Shown piece after piece: positions 1 to 7,411 of a stretch of 64,000 nucleotides of DNA (position 1 is the stretch's first letter; each line of letters begins with the position of its first letter). The notes below the pieces were generated by a model, which had not been told where the DNA came from, searched no databases, and saw only the letters and a program-made list of their open reading frames with translations. This DNA comes from Tiamatella sp964451715 (GTDB lineage Archaea; Thermoproteota; Thermoprotei_A; Sulfolobales; Acidilobaceae), in the NCBI GenBank assembly GCA_964451715.1, contig CAYVIZ010000001.1:50430-114429 (forward strand), written 5' to 3'. A program made the position numbers and the translations under genes.

Positions 1-276
1 AGGGATGAGGAGGCCTTGTCATTGTATAAGAAACTGGTTGACGAGAGTGTTATAGGCCATAATCTTAGAGAGTTCAAGGATCTTCCCAAGCTCCTCGAGA
101 AGGATATTCTTTATACGGCTTTGCCTAACGTGGCATGCGATGTTTTCAAGGCAGCGTATACTACTGAAGAAACTGTTCAAAGGCTGTATCCTACTATGAT
201 GCATTCTCTTAAGAGGAATAACTTGGGTCTATTGACTCTACTTAAATTGTTCTTAGAGGCGAGGCGGTCGATATGA
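1..276 (+). CDS. fixC: FixC-like flavoprotein, C-terminal part (partial)
   Basis: The frame is open from the first base, so the gene begins outside the window and only about 91 C-terminal residues are visible. The visible part is helical and has no cofactor motif. The assignment comes from its place directly before fixX, with a 4-base ATGA overlap, and from similarity to the C-terminus of FixC/ETF-quinone oxidoreductase flavoproteins. FixC is the FAD protein that passes electrons from the FixAB electron-transfer flavoprotein towards quinone or ferredoxin. fixA and fixB would be expected upstream, outside this window. The TTG at 16 is an internal codon, not a start. Confidence 0.65.
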   Translation, partial: RDEEALSLYKKLVDESVIGHNLREFKDLPKLLEKDILYTALPNVACDVFKAAYTTEETVQRLYPTMMHSLKRNNLGLLTLLKLFLEARRSI

Positions 277-560
277 GCGAGGAAAAACTCAGTGTTGAGA
301 AGAGGCTCACCCACACAAAGTTCGAGATATACGAAAAACCCCATATAATAGTTGATACAACGAAATGTGAGACATGTACTGATAAGCCATGCATAAAGGC
401 GTGTCCTGCCGGTTTATACACACTAGACGAGAACGGCAAACTGGTTTTCGTATATGAGGGTTGCTTGGAATGTGGTACATGCAGGCTGATATGCCCGTAC
501 GAGGCAGTTTCATGGAGTTATCCTCCTGGAGGCTATGGTGTATGGTTTAAATTCGGTTGA
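273..560 (+). CDS. fixX: FixX ferredoxin-like protein
   Basis: A 95-residue iron-sulfur protein. Residues about 27-95 carry a CETC..CIKACP stretch and a CLECGTCRLICP stretch, the cysteine pattern of the FixX ferredoxin. The family works with FixC in the FixABCX complex, which oxidises NADH or acyl-CoA-derived electrons and feeds quinone and sometimes ferredoxin. The ATG overlaps the fixC stop by four bases, so the two are translationally coupled. The C-terminal WSYPPGGYGVWFKFG tail is typical of FixX rather than of free ferredoxins. It is the last gene of its operon; the next gene starts after about 50 bases. Confidence 0.85.
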   Translation: MSEEKLSVEKRLTHTKFEIYEKPHIIVDTTKCETCTDKPCIKACPAGLYTLDENGKLVFVYEGCLECGTCRLICPYEAVSWSYPPGGYGVWFKFG

Positions 561-616
561 CTAGAACACGTAAGCACAGACTATAAAAGGAGCCCGTATT
601 AAGCCTTAAAGAGGGG

Positions 617-1063
617 ATTACAACGCATTCCATCAGGCTTGAAGGCATATCCTTTAGCTCAGCACACCTTACCAGTATAGAGGGGAAAAACTACGGTTTA
701 CACGGCCACACCTTCAATGTTTCTATAGAATTGTATGGGCTACCTGTTAAGGACAGTTATACAATAGTTGATATCACGCATCTCAGATCGAGGGTTGTCT
801 CTATAGTGAATGATCTCGATCACAAAGTTATCCTAGGAGAAGAACAGAAAAAGCTGGGCAAATATTTGGAGGATAAAGGGGTCGAGGTATTTTATATACC
901 ATACCCCCAAGCTTCCATGGAAGCTCTATCCGAGTATATTGCATTAAAGTTATGGGAAATAGTTAGGGATTGGGAAAACGTTGATGGAATAAAGGTGTGT
1001 GTCTCTCAAGGTAGCTTCGAGTGGGCTTGCTTCGAAAAACGATCCAACCCCTCAGAGGAATAG
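617..1063 (+). CDS. 6-pyruvoyl-tetrahydropterin synthase / QueD-like protein, non-canonical start
   Basis: The family makes pterins or 7-deazaguanine precursors. The frame is open from 587, just after a TAA, and the conserved N-terminus is encoded upstream of the first canonical start (TTG 731). From 617 the protein has His17 (SSAH), His29 and His31 (LHGH), the three zinc ligands of the family. The usual catalytic Cys before HGH is absent; a Glu lies at residue 22 (IEGKNYG), which recalls the PTPS-III type in which Glu replaces Cys. There is no ATG, GTG or TTG between 587 and 731. ATT 617 right after GAGGGG, ACG 623 or ATC 632 could be the start, or a base is wrong. I chose 617 for reading-frame convenience. 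Family call is solid, exact substrate is not. Confidence 0.75.
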   Translation: MTTHSIRLEGISFSSAHLTSIEGKNYGLHGHTFNVSIELYGLPVKDSYTIVDITHLRSRVVSIVNDLDHKVILGEEQKKLGKYLEDKGVEVFYIPYPQASMEALSEYIALKLWEIVRDWENVDGIKVCVSQGSFEWACFEKRSNPSEE

Positions 1064-1068
1064 CATCC

Positions 1069-1302
1069 TTATCTCCTACCGAGCTTCCTAGCCTCCCTCT
1101 CTGTCTCCCTAAGCATTAAGATGTCTCCTATCCTCACCGGTCCTAGTACGTTCCTTGTTATTATTCTACCCTTATCTCTACCCTCTAAGACTCTTACATG
1201 CACTTGTGTAACCTCTCCCGATACACCTGTCCTGCCTATGATCTGGATAACTTCGGCTGGGTATCCTAGCTCCTCTGTTATACTAGTACCTTTCTCGCTC
1301 AA
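1069..1302 (-). CDS. rps28e: 30S ribosomal protein S28e
   Basis: A 77-residue OB-fold protein of the small subunit found in archaea and eukaryotes. It matches the family along its whole length, including the segment TGVSGEVTQVHVRVLEGRDK and the C-terminal LRETEREARKL tail. In many crenarchaea rps28e sits directly before rpl24e in an rpl7ae-rps28e-rpl24e-ndk-infB run. Here it is flipped and diverges from rpl24e, while rpl7ae lies more than 40 kb away (45319). The 118-base gap to rpl24e must hold both promoters. Confidence 0.95.
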   Translation of the reverse strand: MSEKGTSITEELGYPAEVIQIIGRTGVSGEVTQVHVRVLEGRDKGRIITRNVLGPVRIGDILMLRETEREARKLGRR

Positions 1303-1420
1303 GTCTTTTTCACCCGTCTAGGCTTCTTTTACAAGGAATAGGATTTAGAGGGGATAAAAACTTATTTAAACTATGTACATCGATTACCCCCATAACAGTG
1401 AGTATACAGGGTGATAGGTA

Positions 1421-1603
1421 TTGCCTAAAGAGCAGGTATGCGCGTTTTGCGGTAAAACCATCGAGCCAGGCACCGGAGTTATGTATGTTACCAAGAGAGG
1501 GAATATACTCTGGTTCTGCTCTAGCAAGTGTATGAAGAACTACCTGGTGTTAAGACGGAACCCGAGGAAGTTGAAGTGGACAAAAAGTTACGGGATAAGA
1601 TAG
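1421..1603 (+). CDS. rpl24e: 50S ribosomal protein L24e
   Basis: A 60-residue zinc-ribbon protein of the large subunit. CAFCGKTI near the N-terminus and CSSKCMKN in the middle provide the four zinc-binding cysteines. It is full length for archaeal L24e. The start is TTG, preceded by GGGTGATAGG as ribosome site. A TATA-like AACTTATTTAAAC lies around 1360-1372, about 50 bases upstream. It is followed after 32 bases by ndk, an old pairing in archaeal genomes. Confidence 0.95.
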   Translation: MPKEQVCAFCGKTIEPGTGVMYVTKRGNILWFCSSKCMKNYLVLRRNPRKLKWTKSYGIR

Positions 1604-1635
1604 GCTTTATACTTTAAATTAATTGGGGTGATGTT

Positions 1636-2058
1636 TTGATGGCTGTAGAGAAGACTTTTGTGATGATAAAACCAGATGGAGTAAAAAGAGGACTAATAGG
1701 CGAGGTCATATCCCGCTTCGAGAGGAAGGGGTTCATCATAAAAGCGTTAAAGATGGTTAAACTGGATAAAGAGAAGGCGGAACAGCTTTACAGTGTTCAC
1801 AGGGATAAACCCTTCTTTAACGAGTTAGTAGAGTTCGTCACCAGCGGGCCTGTCGTGGCCATGGTTCTAGAAGGCGAGAGCGCTATCAGTGTAGTTAGAA
1901 CGATGATAGGATCTACAGATGGGCGCAAGGCTGCGCCTGGCACTATTAGAGGGGACTATGCTTTGGACATACAAGAGAATGTTGTACATGCGTCAGATTC
2001 TGGAGAAAGCTTTGAAAGAGAGTACAGGGTGTTCTTCTCCCCCGAAGAGATAGCCTGA
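1636..2058 (+). CDS. ndk: Nucleoside diphosphate kinase
   Basis: Transfers the gamma phosphate of ATP to nucleoside diphosphates through a phospho-histidine. The N-terminal KTFVMIKPDGVKRG segment and the NVVHASDS segment with the catalytic His are intact. The length of about 140 residues is normal. The start is either TTG 1636 or ATG 1639; the ribosome site GGGGTG at 1625-1630 allows both, with spacings of 5 and 8 bases. Convergent with infB, whose stop is one base away, so no room for a separate terminator. Confidence 0.96.
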   Translation: MMAVEKTFVMIKPDGVKRGLIGEVISRFERKGFIIKALKMVKLDKEKAEQLYSVHRDKPFFNELVEFVTSGPVVAMVLEGESAISVVRTMIGSTDGRKAAPGTIRGDYALDIQENVVHASDSGESFEREYRVFFSPEEIA

Positions 2059-2059
2059 A

Positions 2060-3892
2060 CTATTTTTCAATTATTTTCTGCAAACGTTTACCGAGAATCC
2101 TGTATAGCGGATCTGCATTCTTCTTTATCTCAAGGATCTCGGCAAGAATCATCAGTTCGTCCCTAGATAAATCCCTACTATAATTCTCTATTATCTCTCT
2201 TGCATGCTCAGCAGGTACATCTGTGTATAGTACATCGCCTTCGAAGACATGTCTCCCCACCATTGATTTACCTTTAATAGAAACGGCTACAGCCATGCCC
2301 ATAGTTGCTTCTTGTAGAGCCTCGTCCCTATCGCGTATACCGGAAATCTCCCCTATGACCCTGCCATCCTTTCTTATGAGTTTGTATCCAGGCCTTATTC
2401 GGCCTCCTAGCACTTCGACACCCACGATTATGGGATCGCTTCTTCTGAAGACGTGTTCGGGGAGTATCCTTATCTTGCCGGGTAGAACGAGTTTATTGAG
2501 TTTCTCCATCCTCTCCCTTTCCTTCTCTTCCTTGACCCATTCCTCATAGGATTCAAGCAGCCTGTAGATGACGCTGTCGGCGAATATTCTTATCCCCTGC
2601 TTCTTAGCCTCTTCCTCCGCCTCGGGCGTGATTTTAACGTTAAACGCCAGTATAACTCCTAGATAGCGGTCATGCTTCTTAGTGATGGAGGCGTCTATAA
2701 CATCGTTCCTAGTCACGTTCCCTATCCCAGCCGCTCTCACAGGGACACCTGACTTTTTAAGAGCATGTGTTAATGCTTCGAGAGTGCCCAGAGTATCGGC
2801 TTTAACTATGACTCCTTCCTTGTCTGTTTTAACTATAACACTCTCAATATCCTTTTGGACTTCCCTCCCCAGTCTCTCAGCCTCTTCCTCGTTTTCCGCT
2901 GCAAGTAGCGGTGCACCGGCGAGAGCCTCCTCTACCCCGGGAGCAGCCACTTTGACTCCCGCGGCTGCAGCGACTTCTTCAACATAAATGAATTTGCCTT
3001 CATGGCTTCTTATCTCCTGTAACGGTCTAGGCATTAGTAATGCTTTTACCCTAGTCACTATAGGCCCGTTGAGACCGGCTGTAACTATTATATCCCCCTT
3101 TCTTAGTATTCCGTCATATATTATTACATCGAGTGTAACACCTAGCCCTGCTTCCTCCTTCACTTCTAACACTACTCCTTTAGCGGGTCCCTCCACGTAA
3201 ACCAGTTTGTTGGCTAGATACTGTTGTATGAGTCCGGCGAGAACGGTGAGAAGCTCTGGTATTCCCTCCCCGGTACGGGCCGATACAGGTACTATGGCGA
3301 AGGTTTTCGTGAAATCCTTTATCCTAAGGAATAAATCAGCTGGTAGCCCTAGATCATACATTTGCCCTATTATCTCATATACACGGTTTTCTAGAAGCGT
3401 CTTGACTTCGGGTTTCTGCATCCTATAAGATTGAATGAAAGGCGAATCCGGATAGGAGTTCCATCCCGGTATGCGGTCTATTTTATTGGCGGCAATTATG
3501 AATGGAACCTTTCTTTGCCTCAGTATCTCTATAGCTTCATATGTCTGGTTTTTGAAGCCCTCCATTACGTCAACAACTAGTATGGCAAAATCGGCCACAC
3601 TACCTCCACGTTTTCTGAGATTTGTGAATAACTCGTGTCCAGGCGTGTCAATAAACAATAACCCAGGTATTTTTAGTTTGACTGGTATGATTTCCTTAAG
3701 TGGTTCAGCGATTTTCTCGATTACTTCAGCAGGAACAATGCTTGCTCCTACATGCTGGGTTATTCCACCGGCCTCCTTCACCGCTACAGCTGTCCCCCTT
3801 ATCTTGTCAAGCAACGTTGTTTTACCGTGGTCCACATGGCCTAGCACAGTTACTATGGGCTGTCTTAACCTCTTCTCTTTACCGCTAGCCAT
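2060..3892 (-). CDS. infB: Translation initiation factor aIF5B (IF2-like)
   Basis: A 610-residue GTPase that promotes subunit joining and delivery of initiator tRNA. GHVDHGKTT (residues about 18-26) is G1, DTPGHE is G3 and NKID is G4. These are followed by beta-barrel domain II, domain III and the C-terminal domain IV. The length is typical of the archaeal form, which lacks the long N-terminal extension of eukaryotic eIF5B. A GTG at 3895 precedes the ATG at 3892; GGGTG overlaps it, and ATG is the more conservative choice. No intein is present in the G domain. It diverges from rps6e, sharing an upstream region of about 125 bases. Confidence 0.96.
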   Translation of the reverse strand: MASGKEKRLRQPIVTVLGHVDHGKTTLLDKIRGTAVAVKEAGGITQHVGASIVPAEVIEKIAEPLKEIIPVKLKIPGLLFIDTPGHELFTNLRKRGGSVADFAILVVDVMEGFKNQTYEAIEILRQRKVPFIIAANKIDRIPGWNSYPDSPFIQSYRMQKPEVKTLLENRVYEIIGQMYDLGLPADLFLRIKDFTKTFAIVPVSARTGEGIPELLTVLAGLIQQYLANKLVYVEGPAKGVVLEVKEEAGLGVTLDVIIYDGILRKGDIIVTAGLNGPIVTRVKALLMPRPLQEIRSHEGKFIYVEEVAAAAGVKVAAPGVEEALAGAPLLAAENEEEAERLGREVQKDIESVIVKTDKEGVIVKADTLGTLEALTHALKKSGVPVRAAGIGNVTRNDVIDASITKKHDRYLGVILAFNVKITPEAEEEAKKQGIRIFADSVIYRLLESYEEWVKEEKERERMEKLNKLVLPGKIRILPEHVFRRSDPIIVGVEVLGGRIRPGYKLIRKDGRVIGEISGIRDRDEALQEATMGMAVAVSIKGKSMVGRHVFEGDVLYTDVPAEHAREIIENYSRDLSRDELMILAEILEIKKNADPLYRILGKRLQKIIEK

Positions 3893-3931
3893 CACCCAAT
3901 CCCTCGCTACACATCATGTCAGAGGAAAAGC

Positions 3932-3943
3932 ATTATATATGAT
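3932..3943. promoter_or_regulatory. Near-palindromic TATA element between infB and rps6e
   Basis: The 125-base divergent region has one strong TATA-like block, ATTATATATGAT. Read on the other strand it is ATCATATATAAT, so it is usable in both directions. On the plus strand it is flanked upstream by GAAAAG, a fair BRE, and predicts an rps6e transcript start near 3965. On the minus strand it predicts an infB start near 3910. I saw no second TATA in the region, so one element may serve both genes. Confidence 0.5.
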
Positions 3944-3971
3944 CCATTTCAACGCCTACAGAAGTGCTGGC

Positions 3972-4008
3972 CCCCGCTGCTCTGCTCTCGGTGGGGACCG
4001 GCGGGGTG
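3972..4008 (+). promoter_or_regulatory. GC-rich leader hairpin covering the rps6e ribosome site
   Basis: CCCCGC (3972-3977) pairs with GCGGGG (4001-4006). Inside it CGGT (3989-3992) pairs with ACCG (3997-4000) around a GGGG loop, with an 11-base bulge on the 5' side. The 3' strand runs into GGTG (4005-4008), the best ribosome-binding match 9 bases before the rps6e ATG. Folding would therefore hide it. The stretch is much richer in GC than the surrounding intergenic DNA. Confidence 0.45.
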
Positions 4009-4017
4009 TGAGAAGAA

Positions 4018-4716
4018 ATGAGCTATATGGAAAGACCCCCACTCAGGGTTGTAATATCTGATCCGAAGGCTGGCGAGAAAATAGTAAACGTTAAAGTAAA
4101 GGGATCGGATGATAGCGCACTCGAGCTAAAGCCTTCAATGGTTAAAAAGAAAGATCAGGAGCGAACAGAGCTTCCATTAGCTTTTGTAAGCAAGAAGATA
4201 TATGATGAACTAATGCTTGGAGAAGTAGGAGTGCTTACATTGAGATTCAGAAAAGACGACAAAAAGATTAACATCCCCCTCAAGGTTGTTCTAAAAGAGG
4301 ATTTGCCTGAAGACGAGGTTCATGTAAACATAGAACTCTTAGGAGAGTTAGTCGGTGAAATGGAAGCCGAGGCCGAAGCTTTCAGAGCGAAGGCTTGGCA
4401 AATAGCTGTTCCTGAGGATGTGGCCATAAAGCTGGCCGGCCTCAAAATAAAGGATGAGTTCGACGGGGGCCTAGTAGGTCTACCCGGCAAGAGGCTCGTA
4501 ATAACTGGAGGCACGGATGCGACAGGTATACCCATGCGTCCAGATCTACCGGGTGCGACGAGGAAAAGGATACTATTATCCGGGCCTCCCGCGTTTAGGC
4601 CGAAGGAGAAGGGAGAGAGGAGGAGAAAACTAGTCAGAGGTAAAGTAGTCCCCGACCCTCGAGGCGAGAGAAGAAAAACAGCGTTAGCCCAGCTTAACGT
4701 TAAGATAAAATACTAA
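4018..4716 (+). CDS. rps6e: 30S ribosomal protein S6e
   Basis: A 232-residue member of the archaeal/eukaryal S6e family. The core (residues about 1-130) has the VVISDPKAGEK start and the RIIGG-equivalent region LVITGGTDATGIPMRPDLPG. A basic C-terminal arm with RRRKLVRGK and RGERRKTA extends it beyond the short euryarchaeal form of about 125 residues, as in other crenarchaea. The arm binds rRNA. The upstream leader may form a hairpin over its ribosome site (3972-4008). The eif2g gene follows after 87 bases with its own TATA-like sequence. Confidence 0.92.
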   Translation: MSYMERPPLRVVISDPKAGEKIVNVKVKGSDDSALELKPSMVKKKDQERTELPLAFVSKKIYDELMLGEVGVLTLRFRKDDKKINIPLKVVLKEDLPEDEVHVNIELLGELVGEMEAEAEAFRAKAWQIAVPEDVAIKLAGLKIKDEFDGGLVGLPGKRLVITGGTDATGIPMRPDLPGATRKRILLSGPPAFRPKEKGERRRKLVRGKVVPDPRGERRKTALAQLNVKIKY

Positions 4717-4803
4717 TTCCCCCGTTCTTTTACGGCTTCCTTCTATACCGCTATTCTTCAATATAATGCTTAATACCCTGACAACGGACCATTAGTTGAA
4801 TAC

Positions 4804-6054
4804 ATGGTGTGTATTGTGGCGGAGAAAAGACAACCTGAAGTGAACATTGGAGTGGTAGGCCATGTGGACCACGGTAAAACGACTCTTGTCCAGGCACTAA
4901 CGGGTGTCTGGACTTCCCGTCATAGCGAAGAGCTCAAAAGAGGTATGACCATCAAGCTAGGATACGCGGATGGAGATATATACCTGTGTGAAAAGTGCGG
5001 GGAACCAGAAGGTTATACCCCCGAGCCTAAATGTCCTTGCAGTGAAGGCGAGCCTAAACTGCTTAGGAGGGTTTCCTATGTAGATGCCCCTGGCCACGAG
5101 ATATTAATGGCGACAATGCTCTCTGGTGCAGCATTAATGGATGGCGCGATGCTTGTGATAGCCGCTAACGAGAAGTGTCCCCAGCCGCAGACATACGAGC
5201 ATTTCATGGCCCTAGATATAATTGGTGTACGTAACCTAGTAGTTGTTCAAAATAAAGTTGACGCTGTATCCCCGGAGAGGGCTAGAGAAAACTATGAGGA
5301 GATAAGGGAGTTCCTGAGGGGGACATGGGCTGAGAACGTTCCCATAATACCTGTAAGCGCTTTGCATAAGATAAACATAGATGTCCTCCTGATGGCCTTA
5401 GAGAAATACATACCAACAAAGCCTAAAGCACTCGATAAGGACCCGCTTATGTTTATTGCAAGAAGCTTCGACGTTAACAAACCCGGTACTCCTCCTGAGA
5501 GGCTTATGGGAGGCGTTATAGGTGGCAGCATTATCCAAGGAGTTTTCAGGGTAGGCGATGAAATAGAGATAAAGCCAGGCATAAGGATCTCTAAGCCGGG
5601 AGGGAAAACGGTTTATGAACCCATCACAACTACGATAGAAAGCCTCAAATTCGGCAGTCTATCCGTAGAAGAAGCCAAGCCCGGTGGGCTTGTAGCCATA
5701 GGAACAAAGCTAGACCCCTCAGTTACCAAGGCCGATAATCTCGTTGGGAACGCCATAGGAAAGCCTGGAACACTTCCGCCAGTCTATAATGCCCTAAGAA
5801 TAGAGTATCACCTGCTCGAAAGAGTAGTTGGGCTGAAGGAACTTGTGAGAGTGGATAAGATAAATGCTAGGGAGCCTCTTATGCTTACAGTAGGCACTGC
5901 TATAACGCTAGGTGTCACCACCAAGGTCGGCCAAGACGAGCTGGAGATAGTTCTCAAGAGACCAGTAATAGGGTGGCCAGGAGCTAGAGTCGCTATAAGC
6001 AAGCAGATCCATGGCAGATGGAGACTAGTCGGATGGGGTATAATAAAGGACTGA
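4804..6054 (+). CDS. eif2g: Translation initiation factor aIF2 gamma subunit
   Basis: The GTP-binding subunit of aIF2, which carries Met-tRNAi to the small subunit. GHVDHGKTT (about 19-27) is G1, DAPGHE is G3 and NKVD is G4. The family-specific zinc knuckle, CEKCGEP...CPCS, sits between G1 and G3. Domains II and III follow, and 416 residues is the usual size. ATG 4804 is given, but GTG 4816, 6 bases after a GGTG, would give a tail length closer to the family. A PIN-domain gene follows after 7 bases, a common archaeal neighbour. Confidence 0.96.
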   Translation: MVCIVAEKRQPEVNIGVVGHVDHGKTTLVQALTGVWTSRHSEELKRGMTIKLGYADGDIYLCEKCGEPEGYTPEPKCPCSEGEPKLLRRVSYVDAPGHEILMATMLSGAALMDGAMLVIAANEKCPQPQTYEHFMALDIIGVRNLVVVQNKVDAVSPERARENYEEIREFLRGTWAENVPIIPVSALHKINIDVLLMALEKYIPTKPKALDKDPLMFIARSFDVNKPGTPPERLMGGVIGGSIIQGVFRVGDEIEIKPGIRISKPGGKTVYEPITTTIESLKFGSLSVEEAKPGGLVAIGTKLDPSVTKADNLVGNAIGKPGTLPPVYNALRIEYHLLERVVGLKELVRVDKINAREPLMLTVGTAITLGVTTKVGQDELEIVLKRPVIGWPGARVAISKQIHGRWRLVGWGIIKD

Positions 6055-6061
6055 GTGAGAG

Positions 6062-6541
6062 TTGATCAGAGAAGTAACACTAGAAGAACTAGTTTCCCAG
6101 GCTTCCCGCCGCAGCGATCTCCTACTATTCTTAGATACAAGCGCGCTTCTCGCAATAGGATCCGGCAGGCCTTCGCTCGAGAACCTGCTTGAAACCGCTG
6201 AGTTTAAAGGGATAATAGTGATCACTGACTCTGTTAAAAGGGAATTAGAACAACTCCTTCAGGCAAGGGGGTCGTCTAATTCGATTAAAGCTAAAGTAGC
6301 CCTGAGCCTATTAGAGTCTTCGGAAACCGTATTCTACTTAGTTAAACCAAGTAACACGCATTATTCTAGTGCTGATGATGAAATCTATATGAAAGCACTC
6401 AACCTAGCTCGTAGAGGATACAGGATCGCAGTGGCAACACTTGATAAAGGACTACGTAGGAGACTCCGGCAATCAGGTATTGCAGCCATATTCCTTAGAA
6501 GAAGCGAGAATAGGTTTGAGCTGGAGGGATACGTTGAATAG
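6062..6541 (+). CDS. PIN-domain protein (Fcf1/UPF0129-like predicted ribonuclease)
   Basis: A 159-residue single PIN domain. FLDTSALLA near residue 22 gives the first acidic residue. TDSVKRELEQL supplies a second, and SADDEIYMKALNLA with ATLDKGLRRRL completes the usual set of PIN carboxylates. The position straight after eif2g is conserved in archaea, where this PIN protein is thought to process RNA (rRNA), like eukaryotic Fcf1/Utp24. No antitoxin-like gene precedes it, so a VapBC toxin is unlikely. TTG start behind GTGAG. Confidence 0.82.
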   Translation: MIREVTLEELVSQASRRSDLLLFLDTSALLAIGSGRPSLENLLETAEFKGIIVITDSVKRELEQLLQARGSSNSIKAKVALSLLESSETVFYLVKPSNTHYSSADDEIYMKALNLARRGYRIAVATLDKGLRRRLRQSGIAAIFLRRSENRFELEGYVE

Positions 6542-6554
6542 AAACATTTTTGTG

Positions 6555-6566
6555 CTTTTAAATACC
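6555..6566 (+). promoter_or_regulatory. TATA-like element for the rpoE1 operon
   Basis: CTTTTAAATACC lies about 40-50 bases before the rpoE1 ATG in a 65-base gap after the PIN gene. It is the only AT-rich block there and is spaced for a short leader. It would drive rpoE1, spt4 and the DUF359 kinase gene. Confidence 0.4.
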
Positions 6567-6606
6567 CCATAGCCTAAAGAGGTTTAGTTCACGGGGATGT
6601 AATGTA

Positions 6607-7173
6607 ATGTACTACGTTGCACGTATAAGGAAGATGCTAAAAATACCTCCCAACATGATATTTGAAGACAGGAGTATAAAGGAAATAGCGTTAGAGCTTC
6701 TCCGTAAGGATTTCGTGGAAGGGCTTGAGGGTCGTAATGATGAAGATCTAGGAATTATTTTAGCTGTAGACAACCTGGAGGTCCTGTCGAAGGGTATAAT
6801 AATTCCTGGCGACCCGCGCCTCTACGTGGAGGTAGAATTCGACGCGCTTACATACAAGCCTGTACCCAACGAGGTTGTGAAAGGCAGGGTAGTAGATGTT
6901 AAGAACTTTGGCCTCTTCGTCAATATAGGCCCCGTCGAGGGGTTGGTTCATAAGACTCAGATTATGGATGAACCCGTTAAATTCGACCCTTCCAGAGGAG
7001 CCTTCATAGGAGTGAAAAGCAACCGTATAATAGAGCTTGGCGATATTGTGAGGGCCCGAGTCGCGCAGGTATCCACGAAAGGCGGATGGTTGAAAGTAGG
7101 GCTTACTATGAGACAGCCTTTCCTAGGTAAGGAGGAGTGGATAGAAAGCGAGAGAGAGAAGGTGAGCTCATAA
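6607..7173 (+). CDS. rpo7: RNA polymerase subunit Rpo7 (E')
   Basis: The stalk subunit that with Rpo4 binds emerging RNA and helps open the promoter. An N-terminal RNP-like domain (residues about 1-80, with PGDPRLYVEVEFDALTYKP) is followed by an S1 domain (about 82-170, KGRVVDVKNFGLFVNIGPVE). 188 residues is full length. The ATG follows GGGGATG. The stop TAA shares its last base with the A of the spt4 ATG, as in other archaea, so the two are translationally coupled. Confidence 0.96.
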   Translation: MYYVARIRKMLKIPPNMIFEDRSIKEIALELLRKDFVEGLEGRNDEDLGIILAVDNLEVLSKGIIIPGDPRLYVEVEFDALTYKPVPNEVVKGRVVDVKNFGLFVNIGPVEGLVHKTQIMDEPVKFDPSRGAFIGVKSNRIIELGDIVRARVAQVSTKGGWLKVGLTMRQPFLGKEEWIESEREKVSS

Positions 7174-7409
7174 TGGGTTATAGGAGAACTAGGCGTCCCA
7201 TTTTTAAGGCCTGCAAGAAATGTGGAGGCCTAGTAGATTTAGACGCTAAGAGTTGTCCTTATTGCGGGTCTTCATCATTTACAGAGGACTGGGAGGGGAT
7301 GATAATAATTGTAGATCCGAACAAGTCTAAGGTAGCCCAACTCATAAACAGGAGCGACAAACCCGGCATCTATGCTATAAAAGTAGGGGGAAAGGTGGTT
7401 CTTAAGTAG
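7173..7409 (+). CDS. spt4: Transcription elongation factor Spt4 (RpoE2)
   Basis: A 78-residue zinc protein that forms the Spt4/5 processivity factor. CKKCGG and CPYCGSSSFTEDWEG carry the four zinc cysteines; the latter segment is diagnostic of Spt4. The ATG at 7173 overlaps the rpo7 stop by one base. Longer readings from 7137 only translate rpo7 sequence in another frame. It is 2 bases from the next gene. Confidence 0.94.
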   Translation: MGYRRTRRPIFKACKKCGGLVDLDAKSCPYCGSSSFTEDWEGMIIIVDPNKSKVAQLINRSDKPGIYAIKVGGKVVLK

Positions 7410-7411
7410 CT

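Noticed and set aside
3471..4061. Plus-strand open frame of 196 codons opposite infB
   Set aside because: It lies in the complement of infB, has low-complexity Ser/Thr/Pro/Leu composition, and no recognisable family.
6062..6541. VapC toxin of a toxin-antitoxin pair
   Set aside because: No antitoxin-sized gene precedes it, and its place after eif2g is a conserved housekeeping neighbourhood.
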